Source: CAZLMW01 sp964560875
GTDB taxonomy: Bacteria; Myxococcota_A; UBA9042
Direction of reading: 5' to 3'
Assembly: GCA_964560875.1 (NCBI GenBank)
Contig: CAZLMW010000016.1
Coordinates: forward strand, 1 to 64,000
DNA length: 64,000 bases
Positions within the stretch are counted from its first letter, which is position 1. Each line of letters begins with the position of its first letter. Shown here piece after piece: positions 20,101 through 26,665 of the stretch. The position numbers and the translations under genes were made by a program. The notes beneath the pieces are model-generated. The model was given only the letters and a program-made list of their open reading frames with translations. It was not told the origin of the DNA and made no database searches.

Positions 20101-23100
20101 GGCTCGCCGCGCTGTCGAAGACGACCGCATTGGCGCCGGCGTCGATGGTGCCCTGGCCGGCGTTGGCGATGGCGAACAGCTTCTTATCGACAGGCACGAC
20201 CACCCGCACATCGCTGGCATCAAGCGCGCTGTCCGCCGCGACGCGAACCACCAATTGCACGAGATCGCCGGGTTCTGCGGGCTCCTGGGCGGGTGGCAGC
20301 GGGTTGAGGGAGGTGCCGACCTTGAGCGTCGGGTACGCGAGCTTGAACGTGACCGGATCGCTGCTGGCCTGCGCGGCGTTGCTGGCCTGCGCCGTCGCGA
20401 CGTTGGTGACGGTGTCGCCGTTGCCGAGCGTTTTCGCCAAGCGGCCGCGCAGCTGGACCTTGTGCATATCGCCGGGCGCCATGTTACCGGCGGGCCACGT
20501 CACGACCTTGCCGACCAGCGCGCCCCCGGTCTGCACGACGACCTCGGTCAGCGGCACCGTGGTCAGGTCATCGCGCACCGTAACGGCGTTGGCGATTGTG
20601 TTGCCCGCATTGACGACCGTCACCGTGAACTGCACGAGGTCGCCGGGGAACAAGCTGCCGCCCGAGACGTCCGACCAGCTCTTGAGAACCTTGAGGATCG
20701 GCCGCGAGATGATGGTCAGCGGGTTGCCTTTGACGATGGTGCCGGCCGCGGCCTCCGCGGGAACGAGCGCAGCGGTTGGCGTAAAGGCGGTGCCGTCCGC
20801 GACGCCCTGCTTGATGGTCGCGCGCACGATGAACGTGGCCGAACCGCCGGCGATGAGCGGCGTGGGCAGCTGGAAGTTGACGGTCGCGCCCGACACGCTG
20901 CCACCGACCGGGCTGAGCTTCTCGAAGATGTTGGCCGGCAGCGGCACCTGCACCTTGAGGTTGGTCGCCGCGGTCTTGCCTGTGTTGCGCACCACCGTCT
21001 GCAGCCGCAGCACGTGTCCGGGGCCGGTTTGACCGATCTTGGCGAGCCACCCGGTCTCGTCGTCGACCGCGATCGTGGACGTGGTCAGCTTGGGCTGGGC
21101 CTCGATGGTGAGCGTGGCCTTGGGCGCCGGCAGCACCTTGGGGATATCGGCCTGCACGAGAATCTTGGTGCCGTTGGCGAGCCCCGCCGCGACGGTGGCC
21201 GTAAAACGCAGCTGCACATCGCCGCTCGGCGAGATCCCGATGAGGGGCACGGACCAATCCACGGCGCCTGGCGTGGTGACGCCGCCATCAAACGCGACGA
21301 TCGCGCCGAGCTGGTTGGCGGGGAACAGCGCCTTGATCTTGGTGTTTGTCGCCAGCGCGTCGCCGGTGTTCTTCAAGGTGAGGGTCAGCGTGACCTTGTC
21401 GCCGGGCTCGATCGTGCCGCCGTTGTGGTCCTTGACGGTCCACGCGCTGGTCGACAGGTCGCTATTCGCCACGACATTGATGCGCGTCGGTTCGGCGGCC
21501 GGGGTCGCGAGGTTGGCGTCGGTCGGGATCGGGTTGGCGAAGCCGGCGGCCGTGATCTGGCCCTGGTTGCTGATGACCGTCCCTTCGGCGAGCGGTTTGG
21601 CGATCGTGGCGCGCAGCTTGACCGTCTTGCTGTCGCCGGGCGCGACGTCGCCGAGGTTCCAGGTCGCCAGGCCGTTATTGAAACTGCCGCCGTCGAGCAC
21701 CGACACGTTTGTCAGCCGCTTGTCGACGGTGTCGCGCAGCACCGTCGTCTTGCCGATCGCGTCGCCCGTATTGCGGACGGTGATGGTGTATTCGAGCTGG
21801 TCGCCGGGCCGCGCGTCGCCGCCGTTGAGGTCGGTCACCTTCTTCTCGGACTTGGAGAAGTCGACGTTGCTGATCACGGTCACGACCGTCGCGTCATCAT
21901 TGGCCGGGCTGACGGGGTCGTCGGACTTGGCGGTGCCGCTGTCGAACTTGGCGGTGGCCTGGTTTTCGATCTTCACGCCGTTGTCGAGCGCGGCTTTGAC
22001 GGTCGCGCTGAAGCGATAGGTGCGCGCGTCGGTCGCGGCGACCCCGAGCGCGGTGATGTTGGGCCACGAGATGGTGCGCGTGCCGGCGTCAAACGAGCCG
22101 CCATCCTGCACGTTGATGCCTTCGAGGCTCGCGTCGATGACGTCAGAAACCACCACGTTGCGGGCGACCGCGTTGCCGTTGTTGACCAGCCGCACCTGGT
22201 AGCGCACGGCTTGTTTGGGTTTGACCGTGCCGCCGTTGATCTTGACGCCGGTCGCGACGTCGAACACGTCCTTGTCGAGCTCGGGCTTGGCCGCGCTGCT
22301 CACCGTCAAGCACGTGGCTTCCCCGCCCTGTTTGGCCTGCACGCCGGGCGGCGATGTCTTGGACGGGGTCGTGTTTTCCTTGCTGGTGATCGACGCCTGG
22401 TTGCAGACCTGCGTGCCGTCATCGAGCGGTTTTTTGAGCGCCGCCGTGAACGTAAACGTCTGCTTGGCGCCGGCCGCGAGGCTCGGGATCGTGTAGCGCA
22501 GCGTGTTGGTCTTGCTGTCGAAGGTGCCGCCACCGCCGGGTTTGACGTCGGTTAATTCGGCGGGGAGCGTGTCGGTCACGACGACGTTGGTGCCGGCGAG
22601 GTTGCCGCTGTTTTCGATGACCAGCGTGTAGGTAACGGTGCTGCCCGCGTCGGCGGTCTTGACGTCGACGGCCTTGGTCGACAGCCCGAAGTCCGGCAGG
22701 TTCTGCACCTTGAATGACACGGTGTTGCTTTGCGCCGACTTGGGTGTCTCGGTGAACGCGGCGACCGCCCGGTTGGTGATCGTCGTGTTGGTCGGGGTGG
22801 TCTTGTTGACGGTCGCGCGCAGCTTCAAGACGGTGTCGGGGTCGCCCGGGTTGATGCTCGCGATCGGGTTCCATGCGGCGGTTCCGGCGTTGAGCGACCC
22901 GCCGGTCACCACGACGTTGACCAGGTTCTTGTCGAGCACATCGGTCACCGCGACGTTGGTTGCCGGCGCGTTTCCTGCGACCTTGACGGTGACGGTGAAA
23001 TCGACCTCGTCGCCGCCCTGCACGATCCCGCCGTTGAGGTCGGTGTAGGCCTTGGTAACGGTCACGATCGGCGCGCTCTGCACCGTGAATACGGTCGGAT

Positions 23101-26100
23101 CGGCCGGTGGGCCGGGCTTTTTCGGATCGTCGGAGAGCTGGTCGGCGATGCCTGTGGCCGTCAGCTTGACCTGGTTGCTGACCGTCTTGCCCTGCGCGAC
23201 CACGCTGGGGAGGGTTGCGATGACCGAGAAGCTCTGCTTGCCGGGTCCGACGGTGCCAAGGTTCCACGTGATGGTTTGGCCGTTGATGACGCCGCCGCCG
23301 CTGGCCGACTTGAGGCTCAGCACACCGTCGTAGGTCGCCATCATCACCGCGTTGGTCGCCGCGCCCTTGCCGCTGTTTTCGAGGTTGATGCTGTAGGTGA
23401 CGGTATCGCCCGGCTCGAACGCCGCGTTGCCGGACGCCGAAACCGCGTTGGTGAAGACGCTGAAGATGGGCGTGGCCTGCACCTTGATGTCGCGCGTCAA
23501 CGGCACGTCGCCGATCTTGGGAACGGTGACGGTCGCCGTGTTCTTGATCTCGGTGCCGGTCGGCAGCCCCGCGGCGATAGTCGCGACGAAGCGGAAGGTG
23601 CGCTGCCCGCCGGGCTGAATCGCGGCGATGTTCGACCAGGTGATGGTGTGCGTGCCGGCGTTGTAGCTGCCGCCATCGAGCGCTTGGACTGCAGTGAGCG
23701 ACTTATCGAGCGGGTCGGTGAGCGTCGTGGTGCCCGACTGCTGTTTGCCGGTGTTTCGCAGCGTGATCGTGTAGCGGAGCTTGTCACCGGGCTCGAAAGC
23801 GCCGGTCTGCGAGAGGTTTTCGACCTGTTTGTCGGACGTCACGAAGTTGGGGCCGACCGCGATCGTGAACGTACCGGTCTTGACCACGACCTGCGGTGAG
23901 CCGTCCTTGGGCGTGATGGTGGCGCTGTTGGTGAATGACCCCGGCTTGGCATCGGCTTTGACCCGCGCGGTGAACGTCAGGATGTTCGGGCCCTTCTTGG
24001 CGACGACGCCGCTGGCGCTGACTTGCCGGGTCTTCGCGTCGAACGTGAGCGACGCATCGCCGGAGACGTATTCGAGGTTTTCGTCGAGCAGATCGACCAC
24101 ATCGACAACCACGTCGGCGTCGTCGCTGTTGAACACCGTGATGTTGAACTTGATGGTGTTGCCGGGCTGCATCGGGTTGTTCTGGGCCTGGCCTTCCTTG
24201 CTCGACTTGGACAGGTCGGCGGGCGACGAGATGGCGAAGATCGCGTCGTCTTCGGCGCCGGGTTTGGTCGGGTCGTCGGTCGCGACGGTCTTGCCCTGGA
24301 AGCTCACGTCGCCGCCCGCTACGACGTTGTGGCCGTGGACCGCTTTGCCCTTGAGCAGGGCGACGAGCTGCGCCTTGGTCTTGACCTTGACCTTGATGAG
24401 GATCGTCGCGGTTTGACCGGACGCGATCGGCACATCGGCCTTGGTCGCCGTCCCCGAGCCGTGCGCGCCGCCGGTCTTGACCGATTTGTCGGTGCCGGGC
24501 CCGGTGACCGTGAGCAGCTCGGCCTCTGCCGGGATGTGCACCTGCACGTTGTCGACGCTGATGTTCTGGTTGCCGACGTTCTTCAGGACGATCTTGTAGG
24601 TGACCTCTTCGCCGGGTTTGGCGGTCGCGACGGACGCGGTCATCTGGGGCGGATCGAGGGTCGGCGCAACGATGGTGACCACCGTCTCATCGCTGATCCA
24701 TTGGCCCTTTTCGGAGTTGTTGTCGGCGTAGGTGTAGTCGAGCTGCGCCTTGGAAGAGATGGACTTGACCGTCGTCGGCTTGTCGACCTTGACCTGCCAG
24801 GTGACCTCGACCTTCTGCTGCCCGGAGCCCTTGATGGTCCCGAGGTTGAGGCCCGTCGCCAGGGGGCTCTTGCCGCCGACGTCGGCCGCTGGGAAGCCGT
24901 TGAGCACCGTAGAGCCGGCGACATAGGTCGCGCCGGGCGGCAGGAATTGGTCGAGACGAAGGACCGCGTTGTTGGCGTCGAGCTTACCGTCGTTGAAGAG
25001 GTCGACGGTGTAGGTCAGCGAGTCGCCGCCGCTGGCGCTGATCTTGACCTGCTTGTTGACGAGATACTTGGTAACCGCGTTGCGGAAGCTGGGCGCGAGG
25101 CGGCTGATCTCGATGCTGAGCCAGCCGAGGCCGAGCAGCTCCCCAAAGCCCGAACTGGCGCACTCCAGCGACGATGAAAACGGACACGGGACGGCCTGCG
25201 ACGAGTTGTTGGAGGTCTTGCCGTCGCCGCTGCTCATCAGGATCGTGAGCGATTTGTCGCCGCTCTTGACGAACGACGAGATGTCGAAGGCGTCCAGATC
25301 GATACCCGCGCCCGCGCTGCTGTTGAAGATGTTGTCGACGTCCTGGTTGAGGTTGCTGCCGAAGAGCTTGGCCGTCTTCTGGCTGCCGGTGACCTGCACG
25401 AAGTCGTAGCAGGTGTTGCACATCGGCGCGTACTTGGGCTTTTTGCTCGGCGATTGGGCGGGCATACCGAGGTGTTTGTCGCCTTCGAACGCGTAGTAGC
25501 GCAGGTGAGCTTCCGCGGGGTTGCCGACCTCGAAGCCGCTGAGATTGAGGGTGATTTGCCCGGGCGAGTTGAGCCGCTCGTCGATCATCGCGGCGCCGTC
25601 GTACAGGTAGACGTCGCGCAGGATCTTGTCGGAGAACGCCGTGTCGTAGACGACGAACATCGACCACGAGGCGTGATAGGCTTGGCACGGCTGGAGGTTG
25701 CCGGCGCAGCAGACCTTGTCCTGGCCGCTACCGTCGGAGAGCGGCGGACACCCGGTGAACTTCAGCGCTGCGGCGAGCGCGTCGACGCCAGCGACGGTGT
25801 AGGTGCCGTTCCAGCCGACCGTCTTGTCCTTGTGCGCGGCGAGGATCGACGTGATATCGGCGCGGCAATAGAACGTCGCGTGACCGCGCTTGGGGTTGGG
25901 GATCGTCGTGATTGCGCGGATCTGGCAGCTGTCGGCCTTGATGGCGACGGTCTGACCATCGGCGAAGGTGACGCTGACGGTGTCGTCGGCGACCGGGTTG
26001 CTGAAGTTCTTGGCCGTGCCCGTCCAAAACAGGTAGCTGGCCTTGATCGACGCGTCTTCGGGCAGCTTGGAGTCCAGGCCAATGATCGCCTTGGACGACG

Positions 26101-26359
26101 GCAGCAGATCCGAGTTGAAGCGGAAGTCGGTCGGGTTGTCCATCAGCGTGTTGCCGATGACGACCGCCTTGCCGTGCACACGGAAGGTCTTGGTGGGCGA
26201 GTTGGGGTAGGTGCCGACGACGACGCCAAACGCGGGGCCCGGCAGGGAGACGAGACCCACGGCGACCAGGGCGAGGCCGACCAGGAGGCGCCGCGCAATC
26301 AGGCGGATCGGCGCACCGCGAGCAACGCGCGCAAGTTTGCGGCGAGTCGGGTTCCGCAC
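11138..26359 (-). CDS. giant DUF11-repeat surface protein with OmpA-like domain and C-terminal beta-barrel
   Basis: About 5073 residues (roughly half a megadalton) in one intact frame of 15.2 kb. In order: a basic signal peptide (cleavage near AFG45); a globular N-terminal domain to about 425; about 17 DUF11 (Ig-like) repeats of about 135 residues, about 425-2715, with motifs such as PGDxVxYTITVxNTG and DVLP; SdrD/CNA-B-like domains (2720-3200, including DANGNGEQDNDEAG) with one degenerate DUF11-like unit near 2965; a Pro/Lys/Ala linker (3500-3650); an OmpA-like domain (3810-3905); an Ig-like domain (4050-4130); and a C-terminal region of about 920 residues rich in alternating strands, ending in aromatic VVGMY as outer-membrane barrels do. 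I infer an outer-membrane-anchored stalk or adhesin. GTG 26359 was chosen because GGAGG stands 9 nt before it; the frame runs on to 26434. Confidence 0.88.
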   Translation of the reverse strand: MRNPTRRKLARVARGAPIRLIARRLLVGLALVAVGLVSLPGPAFGVVVGTYPNSPTKTFRVHGKAVVIGNTLMDNPTDFRFNSDLLPSSKAIIGLDSKLPEDASIKASYLFWTGTAKNFSNPVADDTVSVTFADGQTVAIKADSCQIRAITTIPNPKRGHATFYCRADITSILAAHKDKTVGWNGTYTVAGVDALAAALKFTGCPPLSDGSGQDKVCCAGNLQPCQAYHASWSMFVVYDTAFSDKILRDVYLYDGAAMIDERLNSPGQITLNLSGFEVGNPAEAHLRYYAFEGDKHLGMPAQSPSKKPKYAPMCNTCYDFVQVTGSQKTAKLFGSNLNQDVDNIFNSSAGAGIDLDAFDISSFVKSGDKSLTILMSSGDGKTSNNSSQAVPCPFSSSLECASSGFGELLGLGWLSIEISRLAPSFRNAVTKYLVNKQVKISASGGDSLTYTVDLFNDGKLDANNAVLRLDQFLPPGATYVAGSTVLNGFPAADVGGKSPLATGLNLGTIKGSGQQKVEVTWQVKVDKPTTVKSISSKAQLDYTYADNNSEKGQWISDETVVTIVAPTLDPPQMTASVATAKPGEEVTYKIVLKNVGNQNISVDNVQVHIPAEAELLTVTGPGTDKSVKTGGAHGSGTATKADVPIASGQTATILIKVKVKTKAQLVALLKGKAVHGHNVVAGGDVSFQGKTVATDDPTKPGAEDDAIFAISSPADLSKSSKEGQAQNNPMQPGNTIKFNITVFNSDDADVVVDVVDLLDENLEYVSGDASLTFDAKTRQVSASGVVAKKGPNILTFTARVKADAKPGSFTNSATITPKDGSPQVVVKTGTFTIAVGPNFVTSDKQVENLSQTGAFEPGDKLRYTITLRNTGKQQSGTTTLTDPLDKSLTAVQALDGGSYNAGTHTITWSNIAAIQPGGQRTFRFVATIAAGLPTGTEIKNTATVTVPKIGDVPLTRDIKVQATPIFSVFTNAVSASGNAAFEPGDTVTYSINLENSGKGAATNAVMMATYDGVLSLKSASGGGVINGQTITWNLGTVGPGKQSFSVIATLPSVVAQGKTVSNQVKLTATGIADQLSDDPKKPGPPADPTVFTVQSAPIVTVTKAYTDLNGGIVQGGDEVDFTVTVKVAGNAPATNVAVTDVLDKNLVNVVVTGGSLNAGTAAWNPIASINPGDPDTVLKLRATVNKTTPTNTTITNRAVAAFTETPKSAQSNTVSFKVQNLPDFGLSTKAVDVKTADAGSTVTYTLVIENSGNLAGTNVVVTDTLPAELTDVKPGGGGTFDSKTNTLRYTIPSLAAGAKQTFTFTAALKKPLDDGTQVCNQASITSKENTTPSKTSPPGVQAKQGGEATCLTVSSAAKPELDKDVFDVATGVKINGGTVKPKQAVRYQVRLVNNGNAVARNVVVSDVIDASLEGINVQDGGSFDAGTRTISWPNITALGVAATDARTYRFSATVKAALDNGVKIENQATAKFDSGTAKSDDPVSPANDDATVVTVISNVDFSKSEKKVTDLNGGDARPGDQLEYTITVRNTGDAIGKTTVLRDTVDKRLTNVSVLDGGSFNNGLATWNLGDVAPGDSKTVKLRATIAKPLAEGTVISNQGQITAAGFANPIPTDANLATPAAEPTRINVVANSDLSTSAWTVKDHNGGTIEPGDKVTLTLTLKNTGDALATNTKIKALFPANQLGAIVAFDGGVTTPGAVDWSVPLIGISPSGDVQLRFTATVAAGLANGTKILVQADIPKVLPAPKATLTIEAQPKLTTSTIAVDDETGWLAKIGQTGPGHVLRLQTVVRNTGKTAATNLKVQVPLPANIFEKLSPVGGSVSGATVNFQLPTPLIAGGSATFIVRATIKQGVADGTAFTPTAALVPAEAAAGTIVKGNPLTIISRPILKVLKSWSDVSGGSLFPGDLVQFTVTVVNAGNTIANAVTVRDDLTTVPLTEVVVQTGGALVGKVVTWPAGNMAPGDMHKVQLRGRLAKTLGNGDTVTNVATAQASNAAQASSDPVTFKLAYPTLKVGTSLNPLPPAQEPAEPGDLVQLVVRVAADSALDASDVRVVVPVDKKLFAIANAGQGTIDAGANAVVFDSAASPELKTIAAGSQVALQATLRVQSTAPDGAEAQVIATAREGETSLPYVSTAANLKISAVPVLVIEKTVKDLNGGKLRPLDKVRYTLAVSVSSKAAAQNVSISDVLPTDLNLVAVGEGGKDDGGILKWSATEVAGLKVVAPGDKVELTFEAQVKADVGDGQTIDNQATGKADGLTSDTFSDDPNTAAAADPTRVTVHVGSALAASSKTATDINGAPLLAGDIIRWRLTIVATGDQPLTKSRVVDALPAGTVYVANSTKLNGQAVADIAGSPLWAGITISSPGAAAGTLQPGIVNAAIIEFSTRVAPGVHEGTVISNLAIASATGSAPASVGPAALVVGRAPSLRQTNKTVELIDKNGNDAPDAGDELRYTITIRNDGGSAALDVELADPVPAGTSYVPNSLRKGTTPLSDAIDGDDGEYAAQRTGGGADLHVRFASIPAGGSGQVSFRVKVVGGVDAVSNQAVVKAKGVAPEPSDGDGDDSNGNQPTVVVLAGKPPVLQVSKIVQDENGGTVRAGDVLRYTVAIHNAGAADLDNVQFIDQLPAGLVGKARDVLAPPGAQVTAGEGADGKAGELRVTGLKVDGLAKVTISFRVDIGSDTAVGTAICNVAKADVSLPVADGSTKASGESPKACVTVGAAAGAGTLRGHAFEDVGTDNGTYDTGTDIVFAGWQVVVEPVGAGSGGGGPTVSAITDSDGLFAIDQVPAGKHTLTVRSPGGTVFASTTFTQEAGAATVRDVAIAPTGRVYDARSGALAAGMKVFLYYDGTDPVSPGSMVPSDVLPAGQQGQRTDVTGAYIFAMPQGRAYRIDVATGGTALAFPSTKKEPEKGVALLDKLGLVVADPLPSLNQGLPRYFTRFTRQGKTGGGAVPANPRHNHLPVDALADLVKLTVHLSRQEAMIGEIVHATFKAENNSTRGIIADRLNARGGATLRNILPRGLGYVKGSARAQLKVAGATSAKRVDLAPIQGPLMEIRRFDKASGQKLGLDLPAKSMLIIRLQVLVLPNAILHHHHEQTAQLVGDGGVPISKQEKARLLVAGDPILDRGTVLAKVFCDANGNGEQDNDEAGLPGARVYADTGHYADSDRHGRLHLMDLSPGNHLFKLDTDTLPPGSRLTTDEKRVLYISRGIGLALKFGVRCALSSVGPDTVVRAQGPLVEKQAEAPSGSGVVIIRGHTDKHDIELDGKKLSPRSLVARIAHGSRPKPLTATDKPTALVDGQPMTFWIAHKGSFDRYTLTVRTVGKNLLAGTRIYSRTWRGAPSSTLSVRLPAGTVLAGRRYVAEIRAATRYGSGAWSAPMPFEIKAPPPAIVGVGPQQPTAAPPPPDWSLNHRERRAHLNGIDVPVRPDAQFVARFQRPKDGRILVGVRAADGSGRDEYVSLPRTIDKTRIKPPSPDDLIPGVPYVGKDAVGENAPDQLPNLKDEPDKAPPPEKAPVTVKPPEQPKLAPPPVAPTPKPPPKPAPRPAVVVPPTPKPAPKPAAKSAPKPAVVVPPAAKLAPKPAPKPAPKSAVVVPPTPKPEPKPAPKPAVVVPPTPKPAPKPAPKPAVVVAPTPKPEPAPKPKPAPKPVADAWIDVAVSWVPSTGLIVNKLRLVPVMRPTALQSPGAPLPIGDGNVMGRVVLSVQNMPRDAMEAAVVLLDRSGRVVSRSPLSVPVPDTFLWDPNSGKRIAPLQAGNYGVAVEVLVPAASEHGGPAALVGWRSKAMTLSLTAGDAKLIPDSKPDFTVTAGLFAPDGTPTDSLAEWLEKRASKIRRARNRIAIISVHSNAKFADKRTGRAAKKVRAVLVDAGVRADRLVVFGVGKSVKWSDPSDAALGDDRLEIRYRPLNLSASSSKPAPFKLSTGVWVGGRPVVGDGSGTAPETVRVRVGKPTLVEIVQDDGKAVLWKRTFANNPGAPSTKTAPAPRATATTNFGRGILDQLNRDLTKRPSAGKTSKPGKPGATAKPGSKKPGKTASKAAIAAAGPVPAAQAKDTAAADLQISLPKNGATLGAERLAIRGKTRPGNKLTINGRAIETDADGSFYAMVPMAGDTNKLQVETTDPAGNKATLKRNYKVKSKAIFLLALADAAAAQIGANVHGMTDRTTYRAGPVKLHGRGALYLKGRIKGRYLGFKKVRFTAHIDTAKNPYEEDFASQLFDPDRYYPVYGDSSDTVQDVKARGQLYVMVEADRSKLHIGNFRAGVHGYELLRYNRAMYGAMIDYQRVFAKDFDTRVKVFAAPEDRALSRRTDLLRGTGGSLFYLSGRDVLEGSEKVWIVIRDRDSGVELGRVQQTRNNDYTVDYREGRLLFKAPVSSAVDAFFSAGGGLQAGQNLTWNGHPVFVQATYEARSQSAASGTNVGAEVKEKMFGGKFEIGGAYAAESRDGGDTTTYHVAGAHMKLRLGDRSSIRAEYAYSRSRDSLVSVSEDGGLTFGSRNEATGHLGSQARGHAFGIHLDADMRDLGSALGMSLKKVGTKNKTRQSGHLRAWYRVIGAGFHTTGVLTEQGTQKFGMDTRFSLSTGNTLAIRYDGILSDGSQNPYSGVGTGAIWGTGAGATSGSFAPYGRQMVTLQDTHKMGRTTLLAGASWMYAEDAQGQGTHAETLGLGAAFQASKDLGLRFEQGFTYGGMVSMTPNGWQDRLVSSLGADYSLTEDLAITVRERIGWGGQNATLAGIRTRIGKNSNVYLQQRLEDQFGSDQMVSATVVGAESRYGKDATSRAFGEYQLDGTGSGTGNRAILGIGKRFVLARGMHLDATYERSQTFAGAIGETSRDAMSLGGEWLKGRFFKLTSRQEVRIDDGDPTRGGVRKLQVLSLNALSARITDTFTFFGRANYLRTTNQSLDMLEAETLQATTGAALRPLRTDRLNVIAKYTQLREKRPANANAGLSEYSTKHIVSFEPIVELPYRLQLATKVAFRRAEESLGFEDMPAAVSDLWLAIARLGFHAGSQVDLAAEYRYLTTVLTGDTQHGALIEASYIIAKTLRIGAGYNFTRFEETSAGDIRTTEGGFFLRVVGMY
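15410..15860 (-). repeat. Pro/Lys/Ala-rich low-complexity repeat coding region
   Basis: Within the giant gene, minus-strand codons encode imperfect repeats of the type PAPKPAVVVPPTPKP. The period is irregular, as in a flexible or wall-spanning linker between the Ig-like stalk and the OmpA-like domain. At DNA level it is a GC-rich tandem-like stretch prone to slippage or misassembly. Confidence 0.75.
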
Positions 26360-26665
26360 GAACACGGACCTCCGGTCCCAAATCAACCCCAAAAGGGTGC
26401 CGGAAAGGGGCATGCGTGTCCACGCACCGGGCACGCTGCCGGGAGATGGGCGTGTGTGGAAGTGTTACGGCCCCACCCGAAGCGGCACACGGCGGCGTTT
26501 GTCGCGGCCTGGGACGGCACTTGGACAGGGCTTGCACAGGACCTGGACGGGTCCGTGGTGGCCGGCTTGAGGCGTCATCTCGAATTCAATCCGTTGCATT
26601 GCGTATCGCGATTGCCGTCGCCCGCATACTCTGGTCGCGCCGGTAACACTCGCTTGGAGAACGCC
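26360..26665. other. divergent intergenic region
   Basis: 306 bp between the divergently read giant gene and the low-complexity lipoprotein gene. It must hold both promoters. Apart from the two ribosome-binding sites I see no convincing -35/-10 pair, repeat or RNA gene. Confidence 0.5.
26369..26373 (-). promoter_or_regulatory. Shine-Dalgarno site deciding the start of the giant gene
   Basis: GGAGG on the minus strand, 9 nt before the GTG at 26359 and only 3 nt before another in-frame GTG at 26365. No comparable site precedes the upstream ATG at 26413 or GTG at 26434. Confidence 0.6.

Noticed and set aside
20255..22555. Long plus-strand open frame (about 766 codons) opposite the giant gene
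   Set aside because: It is antisense to DUF11 repeats, rich in Arg, Asp and His with no domain, and produced by high-GC third-position bias. Many similar frames occur across 11-26 kb.
25454..26665. Plus-strand frame extending the lipoprotein gene to the left
   Set aside because: The extension is antisense to the giant gene, and the lipoprotein has a clean ATG with a ribosome-binding site and lipobox at 26666.
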